Below are positions 8,484 to 17,909 of a stretch of 64,000 bases of DNA, piece after piece. Positions within the stretch are counted from its first letter, which is position 1, and the number at the start of each line of letters is the position of its first letter. Source of the DNA: Amycolatopsis iheyensis (GTDB lineage: Bacteria; Actinomycetota; Actinomycetes; Mycobacteriales; Pseudonocardiaceae). The notes under the pieces were generated by a model. The model was not told the DNA's origin. It worked only from the letters and a program-made list of their open reading frames with translations, and searched no databases. The translations under genes were made by a program, and so were the position numbers. The DNA lies in contig NZ_JAMXQV010000012.1 of assembly GCF_024703995.1 (NCBI RefSeq), positions 124,001 through 188,000 on the forward strand, given 5' to 3'.

Positions 8484-9508
8484 CGGCCACGCAGCACGAC
8501 GGCCACCGGGGTGGCCAGCGCCGCCAGGTCCGCGCGGGGGTCCCGGTCGTACACGACGGCGTCGGCCGGGGCGCCCGGCTCCAGCCCGGGCAGCCCGAGG
8601 TACTCGCGTGCGCTCCACGACGCCGCCGCCAGCGCGTCGTGGGGCCGCACGCCCGCGGCCACCAGCGCGCGGATCTCGGCGACGATTCCGCCGTGGGGCA
8701 AGGAGTCCGTGCCCGCCAGCAGCCGCACACCGGCCTCCACCGCGGCCACCGCCAGCGCGCCGTGGACGCGTGCGCCGCTCAGGTACCACGTCCTTGCCTG
8801 GCTGTCCGGCTCGTTTTCCCTTCGCCGCAGGCTTTCCGTGATCGTGGCCAGCGTCGGCGTCAGCGCGGTGCCCTGCGATGCCATGCGCGGCAGCAGGTCC
8901 GGGTCGAGGCCCATCCCGTGCTCCAGCGAGTCGACGCCTGCCGCGACCGCCGCCGCGCCGCCCTCGGCGTGCTGGCTGTGCACGGCCACCCGCGCACCGG
9001 CCGCGTGGGCCTCGCGCACGATGCCGGTCAACACGTCCGCCGAGAGCGCGGGATCGCCGACCTTCCAGTCCGCGATCACCTTCACCCAGGCGGCCGCGGC
9101 CGCCTGCTTCGCCGCCAGCGCGGGCAGTTCGCCGGGTTCGCCGCGCACGCCCCAGCCGTCGATGAACTGGCCGTGCTGCGCCAGCCACGGACCGGCGTAG
9201 CTCACTCGCGGCCCTTCCTCGCCGAACCACGGCGGCGGCTCGGCCGGCAGGCCCGGCGAGCGGATCAACGTCACCCCGGCTTCGAGGTGCTGACGCAGGT
9301 GCGCGCGCAGCATCGCGGGATCCGGCGCCGCGCCGGGCGCCTCGACCCCCGGGTGCGTGTGGACGTCGACCAGCCCCGGCACCAGCCAGCCTTCGCCCAC
9401 CAGTGTCGCGCCCGCGACCGGGTCGGTCGTCCAGCGATCGCCGTCGGCGTACAGGTCGACGTACTCGCCGCTCGGCAGCGCGTATCCCCGGACGCGAATG
9501 ATCACCAC
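8471..9508 (-). CDS. Metal-dependent amidohydrolase
   Basis: A 345-residue TIM-barrel amidohydrolase of the imidazolonepropionase-like group. Visible metal and catalytic positions in order: HTH in VDVHTHPG near 60, a Lys in WVKVIADW that could be carboxylated, His in VAVHSQH, His in SLEHG and Asp in GTDSLPHGG. The substrate cannot be told. It is cytoplasmic, with no signal peptide. Two tandem GTG codons (9508 and 9505) can start it. The gene stands alone between convergent and divergent neighbours. Confidence 0.8.
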   Translation of the reverse strand: MVIIRVRGYALPSGEYVDLYADGDRWTTDPVAGATLVGEGWLVPGLVDVHTHPGVEAPGAAPDPAMLRAHLRQHLEAGVTLIRSPGLPAEPPPWFGEEGPRVSYAGPWLAQHGQFIDGWGVRGEPGELPALAAKQAAAAAWVKVIADWKVGDPALSADVLTGIVREAHAAGARVAVHSQHAEGGAAAVAAGVDSLEHGMGLDPDLLPRMASQGTALTPTLATITESLRRRENEPDSQARTWYLSGARVHGALAVAAVEAGVRLLAGTDSLPHGGIVAEIRALVAAGVRPHDALAAASWSAREYLGLPGLEPGAPADAVVYDRDPRADLAALATPVAVVLRGRYLV

Positions 9509-10068
9509 ACCGAACGTACCCGCGTACGCGCTCCGGCGTAGGCGCGAGAGCCGTCCGCCGTCGGACGACCGCGGGCCTCCGGAGCACGACGATGGGGAGC
9601 GTCGAAAAGGAGGCGCCATGACGCTCAAGCCCCGGGTGCGCAAGTGGTGGCTGGTGGGCCACATCGTCTCGGCCGGCGCGTGGATCGGCATCGACGCCGT
9701 GCTCGGCATCCTCGTCTGCACCGCGCTGATCACCGGCGACGCCGCCGTCCGCGCCACCGCGCTGGCGGCGCTGGGCCTGTTCGCCGTGTGGCCGATGCTG
9801 ATCGCCGCCGTCCTCGCCCTCGGCACCGGCGCCGTGCTCGGCCTCGGCTCGAAGTACGGCCTCCTCCGCTACTGGTGGGTGGCCGTGAAGCTCGCGATCA
9901 ACGTCCTGATGGCGGTGCTGATCCTCTTCGCGCTTCGGCCGGGGATCAACGAAGCCGCCACGAACCCCGAAGGCCTGCTCTACCCCGTCGTCGTCGCGCC
10001 CAGCCTCTTGCTGTTCGCCAGCGTCCTCTCGGTCTTCAAGCCGTGGGGCCGCGTCCGGAAGGAATCCC

Positions 10069-10945
<877 letters not shown>

Positions 10946-10956
<11 letters not shown>

Positions 10957-11761
10957 CATCCGGGCCGAGCTGACCAAGCAGGCCCGCCGCCCGGCGAGCT
11001 GGCTGCTGCTGGCCGTCGCCGTCGTGCTGTCCCTGACGTTCGGCTACGCCGTTCCCTACGCGGGCTTGAGCGGCGCGTCCGGTCCCCCGGGCGCCGGCCG
11101 CGGCCTGGACGCGATGCTGCCCGGCGCGTTCGTCGGCAGCGCGCTCGGCGGGTTGCCGATCTTCGTCGGCGCGCTCGTGCTGATCTTCGGCGTGCTCGTG
11201 GCGGGCAGCGAGTACGGCTACGGCACGTGGAAGACGGTGCTGGTGCAGCACCCGTCGCGCGTCGCCGTCTTCACCGCGAAGCTGGTCACCGTCGCCATCG
11301 GCGCGCTGGCCACGGTGCTCGCGCTGTTCGCCGCGACCGCGGGCGCGAGCGTGCTCGTCGCCTCGCTGCAGGACCGGGCCCTGGTCTGGCCGTCCCCTTC
11401 GGACGTCCTGCTCGGACTCGGCGCGGGCTGGCTCGTCACCACCATGTGGGGTGCGCTCGGCGTGCTGCTCGCGATCGGGCTGCGCTCGGTCGCGCTGCCG
11501 ATCGGGCTCGGCCTGGTCTGGCTGCTGGCCGTGCAGAACCTGCTCGCTTCGATCGCCGCGCCCCTGCTCGACTGGGTCGCCCAGCTGCAGAAGGCGCTGC
11601 CCGGGCCGAACGCGGGCGCGCTCGCGGCCGCGTTCGGGGCGAGCGCGCCGGGCGTCGACCCGATCGTCGGATCCGGGCAGGCCACGGCCGTGCTGGCCGC
11701 GTACCTGCTCGCCTTCGCCGTCCTCGGCGGGTGGCTGCTGCACCGTCGCGACATCGCCTGA
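10946..11761 (+). CDS. ABC transporter permease
   Basis: A 271-residue membrane subunit with about six hydrophobic segments, a typical ABC-2-type permease. The N-terminus MPRDIRAELTKQARRP is the amphipathic lead seen in such proteins. ATG at 10946 lies seven bases after GGAGG, inside the 3' end of the ATPase gene (11-base overlap), so the two are translationally coupled. It should form the exporter together with the upstream ATPase. Confidence 0.85.
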
Positions 11762-11845
11762 CGCGCGGGTGCGGCGCACCGGCGCCCGCGTCCGTCCGGT
11801 GTAGTGTTTGCCGGTCCGACCGGCGGGTGACCCACGTGAGGTGCC

Positions 11846-14146
11846 ATGACAGTGCGGCGGTACCCAGTGGCGGCGCTGCTCGTCTTCGTCACGGTGGCCC
11901 TGGTCGTGGTGAACGGTTTCGCGTTCTGGGGCGACACGCTCGCGCTGTGGGTCGACGACGCCATGCAGCTCGGCGCCGGGGTCACGGCCGTCGTCTGCGG
12001 CTTCCTGGTGGCGCGCCGGGTCCGCGGCCACCAGCGCTGGTGGCGGGTGCTGGTCGCGGTCGGGATGGCCGGCTGGTCGCTCGGCCAGTGCGTCTGGTCG
12101 TGGTACCAGCTGATCGACGGGCGCGGGCTGCCCTCGCCGTCGCTGGCCGACGTCGGCTACCTGAGCTTCCCGGTGTTCGCGCTCGCCGCGTTGTTCGTGC
12201 TGGCCCGGGCGCGGATCCGCCCCGACCGCGAACGCTTCCAGCCCGCCCAGTGGACGGCGCACTTCGGCGTCGCGGTGGTGCTCGACGGCCTGATCGTCAC
12301 CGGCTCGCTGTTCATCCTCACCTGGACCGCCGCGCTCGGGCAGCTGGTCCGGGCCACCGCGCCGGACAAGCTGACCTGGTCGGTCGCCATCTCCTACCCG
12401 CTGTCGGACCTGGTGATCGTGGTCGTCGCGGTGCTGCTGGTCGTGTTCGACCGGGTGGACCGGCCCTACCGGGCGAACCTGCTGCTGGCCGCGGTCGGGA
12501 TCGTCGCGCTGGCCGCGTCCGACAGCGTGTTCGCCTACCTGGTCAGCATCGGCGCGGAGAGCATGAAGCCGTGGTCGGACGGCGGGTTCGTGCTCGGGCC
12601 GCTGTTCATCGCGTTCGCCCTGCTGGTCACGCCGGGGCCGCGGAGCCGCGAAGACGCGGGCCCGGCGGCCGGGGTCGACTGGTGGCAGCTGGCGCTGCCC
12701 TACGTCCCGGTCACCGCCGTCGCGCTGCTGATCACCGGGCAGCTGCTGGCCGGCGCCGGCCCGGACGGCGTCGAGGTGGTCGTCGGCGTGCTGGTGGTGT
12801 TCCTCGTGCTCGCCCGGCAGCTGCTTTCGTTGCTGGACAACCGGTTGCTGCTGCGCCGGGTCTACGAAGGACAGCAGGCGCTGACCCACCAGGCCTACCA
12901 CGACCCGCTGACCGGGCTGGCCAACCGCGCGTTGTTCGCCGACCGGCTCGACCGCGCGGTCGAGGCCGTCGACCGGCCGCTCGTGCTGATCTTCGTCGAC
13001 CTCGACGACTTCAAGGAGGTCAACGACCGGTTCGGGCACGCGGGCGGCGACGTCCTGCTGCACGCCGTCGCCCAGCGGCTGCTGAGCTGCGTGCGCTCGA
13101 CCGACACGGTGGCGCGCCTGGGCGGCGACGAGTTCGCGATCCTGCTGGACGGCGAGCCGGACGCGCCGCAGGCGGTCGCCGACCGGATCCAGGGCGCGCT
13201 GCGGCGGCCGTTCGCAGTGCACGGCACGCTCGTCTCGGTCCGCGCGAGCATGGGCCTGGTGGTGCCGGACCCGGCCGAGCCGCTGGTGACGTCGGACGTG
13301 CTGCTGGGCCGCGCGGACACGTCGATGTACGCGGGCAAACGGCTGGGCAAGGACACGACGGTCGTCTACCGGCCGTCGCAGGACGGCCCGCCGGACTTCC
13401 CGTCGGCGTTGCGCCGGGCGTCGGGCGGCATCCCGGAGGGCTTCGGGCTGGTGTTCCAGCCGATCGTCCGGCTGGCCGACGAGGTCCCGGTGGCGGTCGA
13501 GGCGCTGGCCCGCTGGAGCACGCGCGACGGCACGGTCGTGTCGCCGGAGACGTTCGTCCGCTCGGCCGAGGGCGCGGGCCTCGGCGCCGAGCTGGACGCG
13601 CTGGTGCTGGACCTGGCCTGCCGCGAGATCACCGCGGCCGGGCTGGACCTGACGGTGCACGTGAACGTCTGCGCGAGCCGCCTCGGCGCGGCGGCGCTGG
13701 AGCAGAGCGTGGCTTCGGCGCTGGCGCGCTACCGGCTGCCGGCGTCCCGGCTCGTCGTGGAGATCACCGAGACGGTGCCGGTCCCGGACCTCGCGGCCGG
13801 CGCGGCGGCGATCCGGCGGCTGCAGGAGCTGGGCGTCCGGGTGGCACTGGACGACTTCGGCGCGGGGTACAGCTCGTTGACGGTGCTGCACGCGCTGCCG
13901 GTGGACTCGATCAAGCTGGACCGCGCGCTGACGACGGGAGTGCAGCCGGAGCGCGACGCCGCGTTGTGCCGGTCCTTGGTCGGGCTGTGCGCGGAGCTGG
14001 GCTTGGCCGTGGTGGCCGAGGGAATCGAGACGGCCGAGCAGGCGTCGCTGGTCACGGCGGCGGGCTGCACGACGGCGCAGGGCTACCTGTACGGCCGCCC
14101 GGCCGCGTTGTCGGCACTGCGCCTCTCGGCCATCCCGGCAAGCTAA
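11846..14146 (+). CDS. Membrane-anchored GGDEF-EAL cyclic-di-GMP protein
   Basis: A 766-residue protein that should make and/or break cyclic di-GMP. Residues 1-330 hold about eight to nine membrane segments, a likely sensory module of unknown ligand. A linker helix leads to the GGDEF domain with an intact GGDEF at about 425. The EAL domain follows: EAL near 552, ExTE (EITE), DDFGAGYSS, KLDR, VAEGIE and a terminal QG pair all look intact, so phosphodiesterase activity is plausible. ATG at 11846 follows GTGAGG. No co-transcribed partner is apparent; a large palindrome follows directly after the stop. Confidence 0.9.
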   Translation: MTVRRYPVAALLVFVTVALVVVNGFAFWGDTLALWVDDAMQLGAGVTAVVCGFLVARRVRGHQRWWRVLVAVGMAGWSLGQCVWSWYQLIDGRGLPSPSLADVGYLSFPVFALAALFVLARARIRPDRERFQPAQWTAHFGVAVVLDGLIVTGSLFILTWTAALGQLVRATAPDKLTWSVAISYPLSDLVIVVVAVLLVVFDRVDRPYRANLLLAAVGIVALAASDSVFAYLVSIGAESMKPWSDGGFVLGPLFIAFALLVTPGPRSREDAGPAAGVDWWQLALPYVPVTAVALLITGQLLAGAGPDGVEVVVGVLVVFLVLARQLLSLLDNRLLLRRVYEGQQALTHQAYHDPLTGLANRALFADRLDRAVEAVDRPLVLIFVDLDDFKEVNDRFGHAGGDVLLHAVAQRLLSCVRSTDTVARLGGDEFAILLDGEPDAPQAVADRIQGALRRPFAVHGTLVSVRASMGLVVPDPAEPLVTSDVLLGRADTSMYAGKRLGKDTTVVYRPSQDGPPDFPSALRRASGGIPEGFGLVFQPIVRLADEVPVAVEALARWSTRDGTVVSPETFVRSAEGAGLGAELDALVLDLACREITAAGLDLTVHVNVCASRLGAAALEQSVASALARYRLPASRLVVEITETVPVPDLAAGAAAIRRLQELGVRVALDDFGAGYSSLTVLHALPVDSIKLDRALTTGVQPERDAALCRSLVGLCAELGLAVVAEGIETAEQASLVTAAGCTTAQGYLYGRPAALSALRLSAIPAS

Positions 14147-14229
14147 CGCCCCAATGTGGCCTTCGGTGCGTCTGACGCACCGAAGGCCGCCTTGGGTGCG
14201 TCAGACGCAACCAAGGCCACATTGGGGCG
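14147..14229. repeat. Large nested palindrome (dispersed repeat, copy 1)
   Basis: An 83-bp element with outer arms CGCCCCAATGTGGCCTT and its inverse (AAGGCCACATTGGGGCG). Between them lie smaller hairpins built on GGTGCGTCTGACGCACC and GGTGCGTCAGACGCAACC, so the whole can fold into a long cruciform or stem. It begins at the base after the stop of the GGDEF-EAL gene and ends about ten bases from the convergent cyclase stop, so it may double as a bidirectional terminator. A relative with the same outer arms lies at 47057-47216. Confidence 0.85.
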
Positions 14230-14239
14230 CTTGGGGCGG

Positions 14240-15070
14240 TCAGTCCGCGTGCACGCCCGGTGGGAGCACGCCGAAGATCGTCGCCGTCGAGCCCGCGCCC
14301 CTGCGGTTGATCGGGCCGCCCGCCAGCACCCACGCCCCCGTCGTCGGGAGGGCCTTCAGGTTCGCCAGGATCTCCAGGCTGATCCGGTGGCGCTGGTACA
14401 CCAGCTTCGACACCGTGTACGTCTCGTCCGTGCCGACGTCCGGGCTGAACGTGTCGGTGCCCGTGCCGCCGCGGCGGCCGATCCGCCCGGTGTCGATCAG
14501 CCACTTCACCGCCGGGATCGAGAACCCGGGCTGGTGCAGCACGCCGTCGGCGTCGGTGTTCGGGTAGGCCGGGGTGCCCCACTTGGCGTCCCAGCCGGTC
14601 CAGAGCACCACGACGGCGTCGTCGGGGATGCGGCCGTTGCGCCGTTCCCAGGCCTTGAGGTCGTCGATCGTGACGCCGTAGTCCGGGTTTCTTCTGGACT
14701 GCGCGCGAACGTCGATCTTCACGGCGGGCCGGAACAGGTCTTCCGGGTCCATGTCGTCGGCGAGTGGCTGGCCGGTGTTGAAGTGCCCGGGCGCGCCCCA
14801 GTGCGTGCCCGTGTGCTCGCCTTCGCGGACGAACTGCAGGTAGTAGCCGTCGTTCGGGATCGTGGCGATGGTTTCCAGCTCGAAGGCCGGGTCGCCGGGG
14901 AACACGTTCGTCGTGGCCGGGTCGTTGACGTGCGAGAGGCTGACCAGCTTCAGCTGGTCGAGCCGCACCGGCGGCGCCGTCGCCGTGGCGGCCTGCGCGG
15001 TGCGCCCGGACAGCGCGGCGCCGAACACTCCGGCCAGCCCCGCGGCCAGCACCCTGCGTCTCATCGGCAT
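14240..15070 (-). CDS. Secreted cyclase family protein (kynurenine-formamidase-like)
   Basis: A 276-residue metal hydrolase of the cyclase family. The motif HTGTHWGAPGHF (family form HxGTHxDxPxHF) supplies metal ligands; the usual Asp is Gly here. Residues 1-27 are an export signal with three arginines before a hydrophobic core and an AQA-type cleavage site, which suggests Tat secretion. The ATG at 15070 is preferred over 15085 because AAAGGGG lies seven bases upstream. The substrate is unknown. Transcribed alone. Confidence 0.75.
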   Translation of the reverse strand: MPMRRRVLAAGLAGVFGAALSGRTAQAATATAPPVRLDQLKLVSLSHVNDPATTNVFPGDPAFELETIATIPNDGYYLQFVREGEHTGTHWGAPGHFNTGQPLADDMDPEDLFRPAVKIDVRAQSRRNPDYGVTIDDLKAWERRNGRIPDDAVVVLWTGWDAKWGTPAYPNTDADGVLHQPGFSIPAVKWLIDTGRIGRRGGTGTDTFSPDVGTDETYTVSKLVYQRHRISLEILANLKALPTTGAWVLAGGPINRRGAGSTATIFGVLPPGVHAD

Positions 15071-15166
15071 GGGATCCCCTTTCACCGGACCACCGCCCGT
15101 GCGGTGGCCTGCACGGTGATATCACCCGAGCCCCGCGCGGCCAAGGAGTTGCGCGAGGATGACGGT

Positions 15167-15589
15167 ATGGACGACGACATCGACCGCGCCGACGACGGCA
15201 TCCTCGACCCCGAGGACACTTTGGACGACCGCGACGAGCTCGCGGAGGGTTATTCACCGCCGGAACGCCCGCGCGGCACCGAAGAGTGGGGCACGACCGC
15301 CCGCGAGACCGCCGAAGGCGAGAGCTGGGAGCGCCGGCTCGCCCGCGAGGTGCCGGACCTGGCCGACGACGAAGCCGACGACGGCCTCGGCGACAGCGAG
15401 GACACCGACGGCGAGCTGATCGACGACGAGGTCGGCGACGTGCGCGCGGGCCGGCTGGTCGCCACCGACGAGGGCTTCGGCGCGGACACCGACGAAGAGC
15501 TCTACGCGTCGGACGCGGGCATCGACGGCGGCGCGGCTTCGGCGGAGGAAGCCGCCGTCCACGTGATCGACCCGTCGCGACGCTGGTGA
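15167..15589 (+). CDS. DUF5709-type acidic protein
   Basis: A 140-residue, very acidic protein with repeated Asp/Glu runs and the segment YSPPERPRG followed by WG and a charged middle (ESWERRLAREVPDL), which I recognise from the DUF5709 family common in actinobacteria. No signal peptide or membrane segment; probably largely disordered and cytoplasmic. The ATG follows a GAGGA. Function unknown in the whole family. Confidence 0.75.
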   Translation: MDDDIDRADDGILDPEDTLDDRDELAEGYSPPERPRGTEEWGTTARETAEGESWERRLAREVPDLADDEADDGLGDSEDTDGELIDDEVGDVRAGRLVATDEGFGADTDEELYASDAGIDGGAASAEEAAVHVIDPSRRW

Positions 15590-15735
15590 AGGGCCGGACC
15601 CGCCCCCACGACGGGTCCGGCCCCGATTTCGCGAGTGGCCTAATCCTTTCCCCCTTCCGGCGCGTGGGGTAGGCGGCAGAGCGGTCAGTGGCCGGATCCG
15701 GCCGGGCCCGCCCGCGCTGCCGGGAAGGGACACGG

Positions 15736-16695
15736 ATGCTGGAGGGGCTGCTCTCACCCGGCGCGGGCGCGCTGTACGACGCCATGGTGCGGACCGGGCC
15801 GCTGCCGCTGGACGACCCGCGGACCGAGAGCCCGGAGATGCGGGAGCTGCTCGACCGCGGGTTCGTGCGCCGCGACTACCGGGACGACCCGGTGATCGCC
15901 CCGATGGAGCCGGTCCGCGCGGTCGACCACGCGATCCTCGGCGCGCAGCAGCGGCTGCTGGAGCAGCAACGCCAGATCGTGGCGGCGCGCCAGCAGCTGG
16001 ACGTGCTGCAGGCGGTCTACCGGGCGGCGAACGGCTCGGGCGGCGACTCGGCGGTCGAGGTGCTGACCGACCCGCGGCGGATCGGCTCGCTGTCGCTCGA
16101 GCTGTGCCTGTCCGCGCGCGAGGAGTTCCTCACCTTCACCACGCGCCACTTCAAGCGCAAGCCGGACGCGAGCACGGTGATGAAGCTGCCCGAGGCGGTG
16201 ACCGAACGCGGGGTCTCGTTGCGCAACGTCTACGAGCGCGCGGCGCTGGAGTTCGACGGCGCGAAGGAGGTCGTCGAGGCGAGCGTCGCGGCCGGCTGGA
16301 CCATGCGGGTGGCGCCGGAGCTGCCGATGAAGATGGTGATCGCGGACCGCCATTCCGCGTTGGTGCCGCTGGACCCGAGCGGCATGGAAGGCGCGCTGTT
16401 CGTCCGGAGCCCGCCGGTCGTGGCCGCGCTGCGGATGCTGTTCGAGCTGGTCTGGGGCCAGGCCGTGGCGGTGCACGGCGGGGAGGGCACCCAGCCCCGC
16501 CACGGTCTGACGCCGACCCAGGCGAAGGTCCTCGACCTGCTGGCCACGGGCATGACCGACGGCGCGATCGCCCGCCACCTGGACGTCAGCGAGCGCACCG
16601 TCCGCCGGCACGTCCAGGGGCTGCTGGAGGCCCTGCAGGCGGACAACCGGGTGGCCGCGGTGTTCGCCGCCACCCGGCTGGGCTGGCTGGGCTGA
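15736..16695 (+). CDS. LuxR-type response regulator with TrmB-like N-terminal part
   Basis: A 319-residue transcription factor. Residues 1-55 look like a TrmB-type winged helix (GAGALYDAMVRTG, then MRELLDRGFVRRD). Residues 65-100 are a glutamine-rich helix, probably a coiled-coil dimer part. The middle resembles the sensor region of TrmB-like regulators. The last 65 residues are a LuxR helix-turn-helix (LTPTQAKVLDLLATGMTDGAIARHL, SERTVRRHV). ATG at 15736 follows AAGGGA. No phospho-acceptor receiver domain is present. The target genes are unknown; neighbours on both sides are transcribed separately. Confidence 0.8.
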   Translation: MLEGLLSPGAGALYDAMVRTGPLPLDDPRTESPEMRELLDRGFVRRDYRDDPVIAPMEPVRAVDHAILGAQQRLLEQQRQIVAARQQLDVLQAVYRAANGSGGDSAVEVLTDPRRIGSLSLELCLSAREEFLTFTTRHFKRKPDASTVMKLPEAVTERGVSLRNVYERAALEFDGAKEVVEASVAAGWTMRVAPELPMKMVIADRHSALVPLDPSGMEGALFVRSPPVVAALRMLFELVWGQAVAVHGGEGTQPRHGLTPTQAKVLDLLATGMTDGAIARHLDVSERTVRRHVQGLLEALQADNRVAAVFAATRLGWLG

Positions 16696-16698
16696 CGC

Positions 16699-16872
16699 CT
16701 ACTCCAGCTTCTTGCACTGGGGCGGGCCGCCGCTCCAGATCCAGACGCAGACCGTTTTCGGTTTGCCGGGTCCCCCGTCCGTGGCGGCGGTCGCGGCCGG
16801 GGCCGCCAGTGCGCCGCACGCCGCCGTCGAGATGATCGCCGCGGCCAGGCCGGTCAGCGCTCGCTTGATCAT
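16699..16872 (-). CDS. Small secreted protein with two C-terminal cysteines
   Basis: A 57-residue product. Residues 1-29 form a signal peptide (MIKRALTGLAAAIISTAACGALAAPAATA, cleaved near AATA-A). The mature part is about 28 residues, Gly/Pro-rich, with Cys42 and Cys53 able to form one disulphide around WIWSGGP. GGAGGG precedes the ATG. Convergent with the LuxR-type gene, four bases apart. Function unknown. Confidence 0.6.
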   Translation of the reverse strand: MIKRALTGLAAAIISTAACGALAAPAATAATDGGPGKPKTVCVWIWSGGPPQCKKLE

Positions 16873-17045
16873 GGTCGTCCCTCCGGGAAGTGATCTTCGG
16901 GACGAACGTAAGGCCGCCGGGGTGTGCACCGGCAGGGGCGGGTTCGGCCAGTGTCCGCTTCCGGCCACTGTCCACCCGGCCGGAACCGGACGTTGGCCGC
17001 ACTGGACCGGTGTGCGCCGCCGACGCCGCTCTTAGCGTCGGAACC

Positions 17046-17186
17046 ATGGGCGACGAGACACCCCCACGCTGGTGGGCCGAGGACGGCGTCCGCCCCCGCC
17101 CGGACCCCGCCGGCTGGTGGCCGGAAGCCGACACCCTGCACTGGATCCGCGCCACGGAACCCGACGAAGCCGCGGACCGCTCGTGA
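17046..17186 (+). CDS. Possible small Trp/Pro-rich protein
   Basis: A 46-residue frame, MGDETPPRWWAEDG and so on, with four Trp residues and many acidic and Pro residues. No signal peptide. The ribosome binding site is weak, so support is its distinct composition and its isolated position only. Function unknown. Confidence 0.35.
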   Translation: MGDETPPRWWAEDGVRPRPDPAGWWPEADTLHWIRATEPDEAADRS

Positions 17187-17489
17187 CCGGCGAATCCGAC
17201 GTCACGCCGGATCACCACTAGCCGCGCTGTCCGGGGCGAGGTGGGTGGCGCCGGCCTGTCGCGGCCCGAACCGCACCCCCGCCCCGGCACCGCGGCAGAT
17301 CGTGCGGCTACGCCGGCGCAAGCGGCTGGGCCCGGTCCGGGCCGGCGGCCGGCCCGGTCCGCCGGTTTCGACCGCGCACGCGGTGCTGGTCCGCTGCCGG
17401 ATCAACCGCTTGTCCCGCCTCGACCGAGGCGCCCGAGAACGGCGGCAAACCGGCGGTCACCCGGCTGGCCGGCCTCCCCGGACCCGCCA
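17187..17489. other. Intergenic region, no gene seen
   Basis: About 300 GC-rich bases between the small frame above and the MerR stop. Both strands carry Arg/Pro/Gly-rich open frames without ribosome binding sites, typical chance frames at this base composition. No hairpin or promoter stood out. Confidence 0.5.
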
Positions 17490-17855
17490 CTAACCGTCGT
17501 AGGCGCGGACCGCGTCGAGGTACTCGGCGATCGCGTCCCGGTTGCGCAGCAGGCATTCCGCGCGCCGGGTCATCCGGTCGCGCTCCCCCTCCAGCGTCGC
17601 GATCATCTCCGGTGTCGCGTCCGGGAAGTGGATGGCGCGGGGCTTGTCGAGGCAGGGCAGGATCTGTTTGATGATCCGGGTGGGCAGCCCGGCGTCGAGC
17701 AGCCCGCGGACCTGGAGCACCCGGTCGACCATCGCGTCGGCGTAGTCGCGGTAGCCGTTCGGCCCGCGGGCGGCGATGATCAGCCCCTGCTCCTCGTAGT
17801 ACCGGAGCAGCCGCCGGGCCGTGCCGGTGCGCTCCGCGAGCACGCCGATCCGCAT
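17490..17855 (-). CDS. MerR family transcriptional regulator
   Basis: A 121-residue MerR protein. Residues 1-38 are the DNA-binding wing-helix (RIGVLAERTGTARRLLRYYEEQGLI), followed by the dimer helix to about residue 115. A single Cys (69) and a second at 101 are not in a metal-binding arrangement, so an organic or redox ligand is more likely. GAGGTGG precedes the ATG. It is divergent from an MFS exporter with a palindromic operator between them, so it should activate or repress that pump. Confidence 0.9.
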   Translation of the reverse strand: MRIGVLAERTGTARRLLRYYEEQGLIIAARGPNGYRDYADAMVDRVLQVRGLLDAGLPTRIIKQILPCLDKPRAIHFPDATPEMIATLEGERDRMTRRAECLLRNRDAIAEYLDAVRAYDG

Positions 17856-17873
17856 GTGCGCCACCTCACCTAG

Positions 17874-17895
17874 ACCTTCACACGTATGTGAAGGT
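17874..17895. promoter_or_regulatory. MerR-type operator
   Basis: The inverted repeat ACCTTCACA-CGTA-TGTGAAGGT has perfect nine-base arms. It lies between the divergent MerR and MFS genes, ending 14 bases before the MFS ATG, with CATAAC as a possible -10 element. That spacing leaves almost no 5' leader, so the MFS transcript may be leaderless. Arms and position fit MerR control; direct proof is not in the sequence. Confidence 0.7.
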
Positions 17896-17909
17896 TCGAG
17901 CATAACGGC

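Noticed and set aside
14154..14239. Short coding frames through the nested palindrome
   Set aside because: The DNA is explained by its inverted-repeat structure; no ribosome binding site.
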